From Poecilobothrus nobilitatus (Eukaryota; Arthropoda; Insecta; Diptera; Dolichopodidae): a stretch of DNA of 64,000 nucleotides. This document shows positions 12,809 to 23,051 of this stretch, in pieces. The DNA lies in NCBI GenBank assembly GCA_947095535.1, contig OX352772.1:215874222-215938221 (forward strand). Reading direction: 5' to 3'. Each line of letters starts with the position of its first letter. Position 1 is the stretch's first letter. The position numbers were made by a program, and so were the translations under genes. The notes beneath the pieces were generated by a model, which made no database searches, had not been told where the DNA came from, and was given only the letters and a program-made list of their open reading frames with translations.

Positions 12809-14448
12809 ATATTTTAATATTAGTATCATTATCATTAATATAAAAAACTGTAAAAAAAATTTCTGGAAAAAATGGAAGCTTTATGTGAAACTTGCGGAAA
12901 TTTATTTTTAAAGAAAAATCTCAAAAGACATCAAGAACAAGTGTATAATGAAAAAGGGGGGGAATTATGGGTGCGATGTCTGAAATAAAAAATTTCAAGA
13001 GCAGATAAACTACAAAAACATATTAAAAGCATTCATCAGAAAGAGAAAAGAAAGCATGAAAGTTCAACAGATGATGAAGAATCAAAGAAAAAACAAAAGA
13101 TTTCAAATTCAAAATATTGTCATAAATGCAAGACTGAAGTAGATGTAAAATATTGGAATTTTCATGTTCGAACAAATGTACATAAATTAAAAGCATTAGA
13201 GCCTTATGATGATAATATCAAAATCGTAAAACAAGGTTTTAGACAAGATTCACAACCTTTATCATACAAAATAATAATGAAAATATACTATTACCAGAAG
13301 ATTTTTTTGATGCTGATGGTGATAGTATTTTAAAATTGTTATTTAAACAATTAACAGAATCGGAGACCTATAAATTTAACATTGAATTATATTGTGAGTT
13401 TATTAAACCACATAATTTAGAAGATGGTGAGGTGGAAAATATATTTAGTGTTAAATCATTTAAATCCAAAATGCTGGTGGTTTACATTGAAAATGAAATT
13501 CAAAATGTATTTGATGATATGATACAAAAAATTCTAACAGAAGCTGGAGAATTTCAAAAAAAGGATTCAGGATGGAGTTTTTACAAATTACTACATTTAG
13601 AAATTAATGTAAATAAATATAGACCTTTTGCTGGTTCACAAATCATTAAATTACCAGATATAATTAATAATAAAAAGGCTTGTATTAATATAAAAAACAA
13701 AGATATATTTTGTTTTAAATGGTGTTTAATAGCCGCTCTAAAAAACACTAAAATTAAAAATGCCCACAGTATAAATAGATATAACATTTATAATATAGCA
13801 CCATCTAGAATAAATTTAATTAATTCTAAAGTAGAGACATTAGAATTTGGAGATTTAAAATTTCCTCTCCATCAAAATGAGATAAAAATATTTGAGAAAA
13901 TGAATCCCGAAATTAGTATCACAGTATTTGGATTTGAGTGGATAAAACGAAAAAAGAATAAAGAAATTGAAATAATTGGACCCTATTACCACACTAAAGA
14001 ACAAAAACGTTATCATATAAATATGCTTTTGTTAACAGAAGATAATAAATCACACTATGTGTGGATAAAAGATTTATCGAGACTGGTGATGGGGCAACTC
14101 TCCAAAAATAAACATAAGAAATATTTTTATGATGGATGTTTATGCACTTTTAATTCACAAAACGCTTTAATGATACACAAAAATAAATGCGGGAAAGTGA
14201 TTACAAAACTGCCAGATAAAGAAAAGAAGTTTATAAATTTCACTAATTTTAAAAAACAATTAGAAGTACCATTTGTAATTTATGCTAATTCAGAAAGCAT
14301 ACTTCAGCAAATTTCAACGTGTGAACCAGAAGATTTCATCCGAAGACCTCATACACAACTGTTATAAAACAGCATGTACCTGTAGCGTTTTCATATTATA
14401 TTAAGAGCTCGTTTGATGAAAGTTTTAATAAATATAAAGTTTTTACAG

Positions 14449-14510
14449 GTAAGTGATTGTTAATAATAATCTATAAAAAATTCTCACACTAAATTAATTT
14501 TTTCTTTTAG
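14449..14510 (+). other. Spliceosomal-type intron in polB
   Basis: GTAAGT donor at 14449 and TTTTTTCTTTTAG acceptor ending at 14510, 62 bp. Removing it joins two parts of the polymerase in one frame; the intron itself contains stops. Short introns of about 60 bp are typical of insects. Splicing is inferred from sequence only. Confidence 0.8.
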
Positions 14511-15760
14511 AAGTTGATTGTGGAAAACAATTTATATCATCTTTAGTAAAAGAATGTCAACATCTATATAATAATTACATATTAAATGAAAAACCAATTA
14601 ATAATTTAACTACGGATGAAAAATTTTATCATAAAACAAAAGAAGTATGTGAAATATGTGAAAAGCAATTTGAGCCAGAAGAAACACGTATAAAAGATCA
14701 TTGTCATCTAACTGGCAAATATAGAGGACCGACTCATAAATATTGTAATTTATCATATAGTTTACCAAAATTTTTTCCTATATTTTTTCATAATTTTTCG
14801 AATTATGATGCTCATTTACTTTTCAAAGAATTAAACTTGGTCGATGGTCCTCTTTCGGTAATAGTTTTGAATAAAGAAAAATATATTTCCATAACTAAAA
14901 GCATCTTTTTGAGTTCATACAGAAGTTTTCAGTTACGATTTTTGGATTCATATAGATTTATGCAATCTATTCTTGATTCTCTTGTTCAAGATTTGGGGAA
15001 AGAAAACTTAAAAACAATAAGAACTCAATTCCCCAATGATGAACATTTTGATTTACGGAAAGGTGTTTTTCCATATGAGTATATAAATTCCGTCGACAAA
15101 CTTAATCAAACTTCTTTACCTTGTCAAAATGCTTTTAAAAATGAAATAAGTAACACTAATTGTTCAGATGAAGATTATGAACATGCAAAAAATGTTTGGA
15201 ATACATTTAACTGTCAATCTTTGGAAGATTATTTAAAACTGTATTTAAAAACTGACATTCTTTTACTTTCAGATGTTTTCGAAAATTTTAGAAAAATTTG
15301 TTATAATATATATAAACTAGATCCGGCACAATTTGTAACTGCACTAGATCTTGCATGGGATGCTATGCTAAAATATACTAATATTAAATTAAAATTGATT
15401 GATGATATAAACATGTTTAATTTTTTTAAAAGGTGTATTCGTGGTGGTATAAGTCAATGTAGTAAGCGTTATTCTAAAGCTAATAATAAATATATAGGTG
15501 AAGAATATGATCGCACAAAACATAATGAATAGATAGTATATTTAGATGCTAATAATTTATATGGGCGGGCAATGTCTAACTATTTGCCATATGGAGGGTT
15601 TAAATGGGTGGAAAAACCATCAGAAATTAATGTTTTCAAAATAGCTGATGATTCCGATGAAGGATATATATTAGAAGGTGACTTAAATTACCCGAAAAAT
15701 TTACATGATATTCATAATGACTTACCATTTTGTGCTGAAAATAAAATATCTCCAATAGCA

Positions 15761-15820
15761 AAATCTCCAAAATTGGCTAAAAATCTCCAAAATTGGCTAA
15801 AAATCTCCAAAATTGGCTAA
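15761..15820 (+). repeat. Three perfect 20-bp direct repeats within polB
   Basis: AAATCTCCAAAATTGGCTAA at 15761, 15781 and 15801. Twenty is not a multiple of three, so the two extra copies shift the polymerase frame between motifs A and B. Confidence 0.95.
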
Positions 15821-16685
15821 AAAAATATATTGATTTAAATACTTATCATAGAGCTTTAGCAAAAAATGCATTCGAAAAAAACTTTTTTAAATTAATGAAT
15901 AATGCTGTATATGGTAAAACCATGGAAAATGTTGACAAAAGAACAATAATTAAAATAGCAGATTCTTGGGAAAGCAAACGGAAGCATCTCGGTGCAAGGG
16001 CGCTCATCGCTAAACCCAACTTTCATAGTTTATCACTTTTTGATGAAAATCTTGCTGCAATTCAATTAAATAAAATTAATGTTATTTATGATAAACCTAT
16101 ATATTTAGGCTTTACAGTTTTAGAACTTTCAAAATTACATTTGTATAATTTTTATTATGGTTACATGAAACCAAAATATAATTCGAAAATTAGTTTAAAT
16201 TATATGGATACAGACAGTTTTATATATTCTATAAGTACAAAAGATTTTTATTCTGAAATAAAACCCGATCTTAAAAAGTATTTCTATACCTCAAATTATG
16301 AAAAACATAATCAGTATGGGTTTCCTCTTGTTAATAAAAAAATTATCGGTTTATTTAAAGATGAAAGTAATGGAAAAATTGTAAAAGAATTTATTGGTCT
16401 CAGATCAAAAATGTATTTATTAAATGTTTTAAATGATAAAATTATAAAAAAAAGTAATGGTGTAAAAAGTAATGTCGTTAGAAATTTAACCTTAGAAAAT
16501 TATATAAAATGTTTGTTTGAAAATATTATCGTATATGGAAAAATGAATGTTTTTAGATCTAAGTTGCATACTATATATATAGTCAAACTTTGAATAAGAT
16601 AGCTTTAAGTCCCTTAGTTGATAAGAGATTTATTTTAGAAGATAAAGTGAATACGCTTGCGTGGGGCCATTATAAAATAAAATAA

Positions 16686-16917
16686 AATAAAATTCAAATG
16701 ATTTACGTTTATACTTAGATTTTGCATACAAATTGATAATTTTATTATAAGATAAAAAACCAGAATTAATTTTGTTATAAAATATCATTTTGTGGTTGTA
16801 AAGATTGAAAAATAATCTAATTTCCGTATCTATAGTTAATATGTTTACTTTTGATGTAATAAATGGATTGAATATATATTAAATAAAATAAATTTAGTTT
16901 TATATAAAATATTTAGT
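16686..16917. other. AT-rich spacer after polB
   Basis: Convergent spacer between polB and a small minus-strand gene. Starts with (AAAAT)n; no coding signal seen. Confidence 0.4.
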
Positions 16918-17190
16918 TTATTTCTTATGTATAGGTTTGATTTTATAACTAGACAAATTATAATAATGAATTTCAGTTCCCCAACCAGCTTTTTTTCTAT
17001 TAGAATCATAGATTACACAGTGCCATTCTCCTCTACTTCGTAAACGTAGTTCATGCAACGTTAAACTCTGTTTAAACTCGGGGACGTAAAATTTATCTTC
17101 CTTCAAATGACCCATGCGATGACATAAATACTCATAATACTCAAACTGGAAATTTTTTGAATTTACATATGCAGCTAGAGCTTGATATTT
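16918..17190 (-). pseudogene. Small Polinton protein of unknown function
   Basis: Open from about 17190 to 16918, with the only Met at 17115 (65 residues: MGHLKEDKFYVPEF...). In-frame sequence extends upstream (AILKYQALAAYVNSKNFQFEYYEYL), suggesting the Met is internal and the true start is lost or lies beyond a duplicated stretch near 17190-17225. Mixed charged/aromatic composition (RSRGEWHCVIYDSNRKKAGW) looks like real protein. Not recognised; no function proposed. Confidence 0.45.
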
Positions 17191-17381
17191 TAGAATAGCA
17201 GCTATTATTTTAGAGTAGCAGATATATAGATTTTAGAGTCATCTTTGTAATCAAATTTTAATACTATCTTTAAAATATTACTATTAATAATGATTTATTA
17301 AATATTATTTCGATGCGTTTTTATAATAGTGTATTTCTGAATAAATAAAAAAAATTGTTTATTTTAATTTTTTTTCAGTTT

Positions 17382-17603
17382 TTAATAAAACTGACAGGAT
17401 ACATCTTTAAGTAAACATATTACTTTCGTTATTAAATTATTTTTTAATGCATATAAAAACATTTTAAATACATTATTTACAGCACATTGACAATTTGGAA
17501 ACATTAATTGATGAATATTGCAGAGAGTCTCATAATTTTCAGTTCGTTTCAAGCTGAAACGATTACTTATATCAATGATATGTGATGAAATAAACTTTTC
17601 CAA
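17382..17603 (-). CDS. Possible small Cys-containing protein, unknown
   Basis: 73 residues, with an in-frame open extension upstream toward 17640 (ELSVAGREKIFF), which overlaps the start of the plus-strand integrase fragment. Cys/His content (CNIHQLMFPNCQC) and balanced composition are more protein-like than random AT-rich frames. Function unknown; it could be the end of a minus-strand Polinton gene or a chance frame. Confidence 0.3.
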   Translation of the reverse strand: MEKFISSHIIDISNRFSLKRTENYETLCNIHQLMFPNCQCAVNNVFKMFLYALKNNLITKVICLLKDVSCQFY

Positions 17604-17632
17604 AAAAAATATCTTTTCTCTCCCTGCAACAG

Positions 17633-18493
17633 ATAGTTCAAAAGGGAATAAATGATATATGGCAAATTGACTTGGTAGAAATGCAAACTTATCACAAAGA
17701 AAATCAAGGAAATAAATATTTATTAACTGTAATTGATATATTTTCTAAATACGCGTATGCGCAATCTTTGAAAACAAAAACGTCTGATGATGTAATTAAA
17801 GCAATGAAAAAAATTTTTAAGCAAGCTAAATTCTTTAAATTACCAAAAAACATTCAATCTGATCAAGGAAAAGAATTTTTTAACCAAAAATTTCTACAAT
17901 TAATGAAAGAAAATAATATTAATCATTATAATACTTATTCTAACTTAAAAGCTTCAATATGTGAAAGATTTAATAGAACTTCGAAAAATTTAATGTGGAA
18001 GCAATTTAGTTTACATGGTAACTATAAATGGATTAATATTTTACCAAAATTACTTGAAACGTATAATGGGAATGTTCATAGAACAATTAAAATGAAACCA
18101 AAAGATGTTACAAAAGAAAATGAAACTTTTTTATTGCAAACAGTATACAACAGACCTAAGATATTTAAAAAAGAAAAGTTTAAAAAGGGTGATTTTGTAT
18201 GAATTAATAAATATAAAGGAACTTTTAGTAAAGGTTATGAACTAAATTGGTCTTCTGAAATTTTTAAAATCGTTAAAGTTAATATAACAAATCCAGTAGC
18301 TTATGTTTTAGAAGACTATAAACAGAATACAATTCTTGGAAGCTTTTATGAATTTGAAATAACTCCTGTTAAAAACTCTAATGCATATCTTGTAGAAAAA
18401 ATTTTAAGGAAAAAGGGTAATCATATTTAGGTAAAATGGTGGGGGTTTGATAACTCTCATAACACTTGGATTAAGCAGAAAGATCTTATTTAA
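17633..18493 (+). pseudogene. int: Polinton retroviral-type integrase with chromodomain
   Basis: DDE integrase that inserts the element with a 6-bp duplication. Catalytic D in WQIDLVEM (codon 17669), second D in QSDQGKEF (17861), E in ICERFNR (17963), with 33 residues between the second D and E. The core runs to 18202, where a TGA interrupts just after KKGDFV. The frame continues with INKYKGTF and a chromodomain (YLVEKILRKKG...VKWWGFDNSHNTWI, 18385-18480) broken by a TAG near 18428. The N-terminal zinc-binding part is absent. TCTCTCCCTGCAACAG immediately before 17633 looks like a 3' splice site, so the first exon may lie further left but was not found. Confidence 0.93.
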
Positions 18494-18556
18494 ATTATTA
18501 ATATAATTTTTTTAATGAATAATAAAAAAAATATTGTATATAATTTTTAATTTTCT

Positions 18557-19195
18557 TTATTTCTCTTTAAAATTCATTTGGAAATTTATAAAATGTTTTT
18601 GTATTTCTCTCTGTAATAGTATAGGAATTTCATAAAAAAGACGAGAATAATTACATAGTGCTGTATTCAGTTCCACTGGAATATAAAAATCTTCTTGTTC
18701 TAATTTATTGACACATTTTATTAAACACTTATTAATATATTTTGATATATATTCTTTTATATTATTTTTGACGCTGTTATTATAACACATAACTGCTTGA
18801 ACAAATTCTTTAATATTAAAAAACCGATCAGCCACTAAAGTAGATAGTCATATCTTCTTTTTCCCTTCTTTACTTCCAAAAGTTAATAAACATCTACCAT
18901 TCTTATATGTTTTAAATACAGCTATTTTTTTATCTTCTCCATTCATGTTTAAGATGATAATATTGTAAAATTGCTGCCACTCTTCATAACTAATTCTTAC
19001 TGAATTACCTCTACGATGATAAATAAAAATTTGTGGTTCAAATTTAGTTATATTGTAACCAATGCTAATATAAGAAGAATGATTTAAATCCAAAAAGTAG
19101 GTATATGATAATAACAAATCTTTCGGTATGTTCTTTTTAGTGGGAACATTGTGAGCTTTTGATAAATGTTTTTCACTTTTTCTAATAATTCATAC
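18557..19195 (-). pseudogene. Polinton hypothetical protein, broken by one stop
   Basis: Two open frames, 19117-18848 and 18835-18557, are in the same frame and separated by a single TGA (after GSKEGKKKI), so they were one protein of about 190+ residues. Open sequence continues upstream of 19117 (AHNVPTKKNIPKDLLLSY). Features: EEWQQFYNIIILNMNG and a Cys-rich helical C-terminal half (IKEYISKYINKCLIKCVNKL). No recognised domain. It sits between integrase and protease, tail-to-tail with the integrase. Confidence 0.6.
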
Positions 19196-19376
19196 CTTTA
19201 CCCATTATAATTTTTGAATAAACTAACTACATTTTTTCATAATCAGTTATATTTATGTGATAATTTAGTTGCAAGATGTACAAATTTGATATTTATTTCG
19301 TTTAATTTTTCTTAAATTAAATATGTTATCAAATAGTTTTTGTATTATATTATCATTTTGTAAATATTTCATTTTG

Positions 19377-19735
19377 CTAAATATACTCAAAAAGTTTTTC
19401 ATTTTGATATTTCTTGCACGAAACCATAAATAAACACAACAGTACTGGCCACAAACTATAGAAAAAACATCCTATACACGAGCATATATATAAAAAATTA
19501 CATTCTATTGAATTATGTTTCAAAAATGTTATTATCTTCTTATTGTTAGGTGGAAAGCCAAATGAATCGAAGTATTCAATACATCCATTTTTAGGTAAAA
19601 ATAAAGCTAACCAATGTTTCCCGGGTTTATTTGAAGAGTCTGTGTTTATTACTAGCAAAGCCGGTTTTTTAACATAATGCGGAATTTTATCTATTGGAAA
19701 AACTCCAGTAAAATATTTATATATTTTATTTATTT
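19377..19735 (-). pseudogene. Adenain-like cysteine protease, C-terminal part
   Basis: Maturation protease of Polinton virion proteins (adenovirus protease family). The open part reads VFPIDKIPHYVKKPAL, then VINTDSSNKPGKHWLALF with the catalytic His in GKHW, then GCIEYFDSFGFPP with the acidic catalytic residue in the YFDSFG motif. The expected nucleophile region (C-G-x-[YF]-C-L) is scrambled: after HNSIECNFLYICS the frame runs into CFFYSLWPVLLC, consistent with a 1-nt shift. The N-terminus is separated by the LINE 19736-22572 and lies at 22573-22632. Confidence 0.88.
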
Positions 19736-22572
19736 ATTTTTTATTATTAATTTCAGACAATTTATATAAAAAATTGTGTATAAGAAATTAAATTCTAAAC
19801 TAAATCTAAACTAATTCTAAAAACTAAAAGTTTATAAATCACATTACAATTTTTTTTTTTTTTACTTGAACAATAGCTAATTTCTAAAGTTTTTTAAATA
19901 TTTCTTAAGTCTATGTTTAAATTCATGTAAGTTTTGGCTGCGTTTTAGCTGGATGGGTAGAGCGTTAAACATATTTATTGCACTACATTTTAGTCCTTGT
20001 AGTTTCTTAGTTGTAGTTGCTTTAGGTACTACAAGATGTCCTCTATATCTAGTGTTGTAGTTGTGCACGTTATCGCTTGTTATAATTGTTAATGAAGATT
20101 TCATTTTCTTGTTTATTATTTTATACACATATTTACATTTTTCGAAGTATATTAACTGGTTTATGTCAAGTTCATTTGTGGTTATATACAATTCCTTTGT
20201 ACTCAATCTAGGGATCAATTTGTATAATGTTTTTAACGATTTTTTCATAATCATACCCATTTGATTGACATGGAATTTTGTACTGTTACTCCAACTGCAT
20301 ATATTGTAACGAATTTTTGACAAGATGCATCCGTTGTAAATTAATTTGGCGGCTTTGATTGGAACACCACCTGCTCTTTTGATTGCCATTATGATCGGTA
20401 TTATGCTTTTCTTTAATTGTTTAATATGTTTATCCCATTTAAGATTTTCATCTACAGTCATTCCGAGATATTTCATATGTTGAACTCGTTCTACCGTGAC
20501 ACCTCTTGCTTTTATTGTAATTTCATGATATTTTTTCCTAAGTGTTTTGAATACAATATAATATGTCTTTTTGGGATTCATACAGAGACCATTACCGTCC
20601 AGCCAATTACCGTATATTTCCATATCTTTATTTAGGTTATTTTCTAGTTGGATTAAAGTTTTAGCCTTACATATAAAATTTGTGTCATCTGCATAAATTG
20701 TATACTTTGATTCAAAGTTACACTTTGAGAGATTCGTTACATATAATAAATAAAGAAGTGGGCCCAATATCGATCCTTGTGGGACTCCAGTATTAATCAC
20801 TAGTTCAGAGCTTACAGTATTTTCAATTCGCACACAATGAGTTCTATTTGACAAATAACTCCTAAATAACCTATTTGCTATACCTCTAATTCCCAAGTCT
20901 TCAAGAAAATCTAGTAGTTTGCCATGATTGACAACATCAAATGCTTTACTTAGATCAATAAACATTGCCGCAACATAGTACCCTTCATCTAATGCGTCAT
21001 GAATTTGGTCTATTGTAACCGACACAGCAGAATCTGTACCACTTCCTTCTATAAATCCATATTGATTCGAATCGAAGCCAATAGTTTGCTTAATAAATGA
21101 TCTTATTCTTGTATCGATAACTCTTTCATATATTTTACTGATTGAATTTAATAACGATATGGGCCTATAATTTCCACAATCTGTTTTTTGTCCACCTTTG
21201 TGAATTGGCACAATGACGGCTTGTTTTAAGCACTCTGGGTAAATTCCATCTGCAAGGCATGAATTTATCATTTTACATAAAATATTCTTGATAATATGTA
21301 TCAGCTCTTGTAGATCTTTTACAGTAATTTTATCAGCCCCTGGAGCTGAATTTCTATGAAGATTCATAACAATTGTAACAATTTCATGTTCTGTCACGGG
21401 CGTTAAATATACTGATCTTAGATTTATGGAATTGCGCATTGTATTTAGCACTCTGCTAGTTCTATTCTTTTTTATGATATTTTCTCCTATTTCATTAAAA
21501 TATTTGTTTAGTGTATTAGCAGTTTCAATATCACTTGTGGTAATTTCTCCATTTTCTTTAATCAGATTACCAATATAGTCGTTCTTTTCATCCTCTTTAT
21601 TTTTTATTGTGTAATTTACAACTTTCCATAGTTTTCTATTATCATTTCCTGCTTTTTCAATGCAATTGTTAATGTGGCTATTCTTGGCTTCCAGAATGAC
21701 ATTTTTCATCTTTTTCTTATATTTTAAGTATTTTTCTTTTTTAACCATGTTACTTGGATCTTTTTTGTGCGCTTTATATAACGAACGTCTAATTTTTAAT
21801 TTGTCAAGAATAACTGGTGTAATCCAATTATTATTTCTTGATCTTATTTCATATGTTACTGTACTGCATTGTTTTGCTTCTTGTATGATTCCAACAAGTT
21901 CATCAACTTCAGTAATTTGTTTCTCAGTTAATTTATTAGCAACTCTATTACAGAATTTATGATAGTCTGTTCTGCTATGTGAAAGCTTTAAATAAGGTTT
22001 TAATGAAGTTTTTATCATTTGAATACACACTAGGGCACTCTTATGATCAGATATTTCATTATCTTCAATTTTATATGAAATTTTATGTTGATCCTCCATA
22101 TTTGATATAATATGATCAATTAGCGTATTAGTTGTAGCTGTTTGTCTTGTACTATATGTTTTATTTATGATTTTATAGCCGGAAATGTTTAACATGTCTA
22201 CATATTTAATAACAGTGGTTGTTTTTTCAAATAAATTTAGATTTACATCAGCAAAAAAGATACAGTGTGAGAATCGATCTACCTTTTTTTGTAAATATTC
22301 AATAAATAAAGTGCTATTTTCATTAGGAGCTTTATAGAAAGTACCTATTTTTAGTTTAGGTTGCATATTTAACATTTCAATAACAGTGAAGTTATAGCTT
22401 TCATCTTTTTCAACTTCATTATATTTAAACTTATTATTGACAAAGATTGCAGTTCCACCTCCTCTTCTTTCATTTCTACAGTTAAATATTGTATTAAAGT
22501 TTTGTATGTTGTATGTATTAATGTTTTGTATGTTGTATGTATTTGCATTAAAGTTTTGTATGTTGTATGTAT
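19736..22572 (-). mobile_element. CR1-like LINE inserted in the Polinton protease gene, 5' truncated
   Basis: The minus-strand LINE ends in an AAATAAATAAAA-type tail at 19720-19745. Its 5' side ends in a short tandem ACATACAACATACAAAAC array (22497-22580). ATATATAAA-containing sequence flanks both sides (22580-22600 and 19712-19725), suggesting a target duplication of about 10-15 bp in AT-rich protease sequence. The 3' noncoding part is short. Confidence 0.85.
19877..22510 (-). CDS. LINE endonuclease-reverse transcriptase (partial, open)
   Basis: The best-preserved coding frame in the window: 832 residues from the Met at 22375, open upstream to about 22510 (RRGGGTAIFVNNKF is in frame). The endonuclease C-terminal half has FFADVNLNL (normally GDFN-like), TLIDHIISN and EISDHKSAL (SDH catalytic motif). 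RT motifs: NYRPISLLNSISKIYERV, FIDLSKAFDVVNHGKL, VPQGSILGPLLYLLYV and IYADDTNFI, all intact. Then a thumb with KYLGMTVDENLKWDKHI and a C-terminal HNYNTRYRGH, typical of CR1-clade elements. The first ~100 residues of the endonuclease are missing, so it cannot be autonomous, but the lack of stops makes this a young insertion, younger than the decay of the surrounding Polinton. Confidence 0.93.
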   Translation of the reverse strand, partial: NIQNFNTIFNCRNERRGGGTAIFVNNKFKYNEVEKDESYNFTVIEMLNMQPKLKIGTFYKAPNENSTLFIEYLQKKVDRFSHCIFFADVNLNLFEKTTTVIKYVDMLNISGYKIINKTYSTRQTATTNTLIDHIISNMEDQHKISYKIEDNEISDHKSALVCIQMIKTSLKPYLKLSHSRTDYHKFCNRVANKLTEKQITEVDELVGIIQEAKQCSTVTYEIRSRNNNWITPVILDKLKIRRSLYKAHKKDPSNMVKKEKYLKYKKKMKNVILEAKNSHINNCIEKAGNDNRKLWKVVNYTIKNKEDEKNDYIGNLIKENGEITTSDIETANTLNKYFNEIGENIIKKNRTSRVLNTMRNSINLRSVYLTPVTEHEIVTIVMNLHRNSAPGADKITVKDLQELIHIIKNILCKMINSCLADGIYPECLKQAVIVPIHKGGQKTDCGNYRPISLLNSISKIYERVIDTRIRSFIKQTIGFDSNQYGFIEGSGTDSAVSVTIDQIHDALDEGYYVAAMFIDLSKAFDVVNHGKLLDFLEDLGIRGIANRLFRSYLSNRTHCVRIENTVSSELVINTGVPQGSILGPLLYLLYVTNLSKCNFESKYTIYADDTNFICKAKTLIQLENNLNKDMEIYGNWLDGNGLCMNPKKTYYIVFKTLRKKYHEITIKARGVTVERVQHMKYLGMTVDENLKWDKHIKQLKKSIIPIIMAIKRAGGVPIKAAKLIYNGCILSKIRYNICSWSNSTKFHVNQMGMIMKKSLKTLYKLIPRLSTKELYITTNELDINQLIYFEKCKYVYKIINKKMKSSLTIITSDNVHNYNTRYRGHLVVPKATTTKKLQGLKCSAINMFNALPIQLKRSQNLHEFKHRLKKYLKNFRN

Positions 22573-22632
22573 TTTAAATTTTTTTATATATTTATTTTGA
22601 TTTAGAATAGTTTCAATTTGAAATGTATTCAT
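22573..22632 (-). pseudogene. Adenain-like protease, N-terminal fragment
   Basis: MNTFQIETILNQNKYIKKFK, then LINE sequence. This fits the first residues of Polinton proteases. Its ATG overlaps the stop of the upstream gene by one base (TAATG), a compact viral arrangement. The rest of the gene resumes at 19735. Confidence 0.75.
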
Positions 22633-22976
22633 TATTCAATTTCAAAAGAAGATAAATCAATTATTTTCTTTTCATCTTTTATATGTTGCAATATATATTC
22701 CTTTTTTGCTTTCCCATTATTAACAATTAAGTCAAATTTAGTTAGAGTTTTAATTAGATCGAGATTTATTTGTTGATTAAAAGAATTCCCAAATTTAAAT
22801 CCTGTTTGAATGTTCTCAATATTGATATCCTTAGTCGGAAATTTATACTGAAACTCTTTGTTGAATGGTTTACAGGAATCTTTAATTCCAGCAAGTGCTA
22901 CTCGTTTAACAAAAATAGCGTTCGTGTCGTCAGCATAAAATGCTAAATCTACAAGTACACAAGATTTATTACTCAT
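22632..22976 (-). CDS. Polinton hypothetical protein, 114 aa
   Basis: Intact frame from ATG 22976 to stop 22632. Reads MSNKSCVLVDLAFYADD, then KDSCKPFNKEFQYKFP and a helical C-terminus (NNGKAKKEYILQHIKDEKK). The YADD is not a polymerase motif; no RT context exists around it. It sits between MCP and protease on the same strand, with a 1-nt stop/start overlap to the protease. The region upstream to the MCP stop is about 75 bp. Not recognised functionally; conserved position suggests a Polinton accessory or virion protein. Confidence 0.65.
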   Translation of the reverse strand: MSNKSCVLVDLAFYADDTNAIFVKRVALAGIKDSCKPFNKEFQYKFPTKDINIENIQTGFKFGNSFNQQINLDLIKTLTKFDLIVNNGKAKKEYILQHIKDEKKIIDLSSFEIE

Positions 22977-23051
22977 TTTAATTTATATTTATAATTTTTC
23001 CTTTTCGAGGTTGTTAAATGAATGAATGGACTTACAAATTGATTTCTGTAT

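Larger units (their letters stand above)
12872..16685 (+). pseudogene. polB: Polinton protein-primed family B DNA polymerase (PolB)
   Basis: Replicates the element using a protein primer. Start at 12872 opens a CxxC zinc-finger-like N-terminus (ETCGNLFLKKNLKRHQEQ), but the frame stops at about 12988. Another C-H region follows (CHKCKTEV), with a frameshift near 13270. The main N-terminal part is 13336-14367. The exonuclease I site reads VIYANSES where family members have a D-F-E, so the metal-binding Asp looks mutated. After a 62-bp intron (14449-14510) come a CEICEKQFEP...HCHLTGKYRG zinc/HNH-like block and NYDAHLLFKEL (Exo II). Motif A DANNLYG (about 15544), motif B NNAVYGKTMEN (about 15898) and motif C YMDTDSF (16201-16221) are present. 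Breaks: stop before 14370, TAG at 15530, a 20-bp triplication at 15761-15820, and a frameshift near 16590 before a C-terminal LAWGHYKI. Confidence 0.95.

Noticed and set aside
15530..15532. TAG in polB as possible stop-codon recoding
   Set aside because: polB also has frameshifts and a 20-bp triplication, and other genes use TGA and TAG breaks alike; simple decay explains it.
20061..21962. Several plus-strand frames of 67-100 codons
   Set aside because: They lie opposite the long intact LINE RT frame and have no own signal.
22850..22940. YADD in the 114-aa Polinton protein suggesting a reverse transcriptase
   Set aside because: No other RT motif nearby; the protein is short and lies among virion genes.
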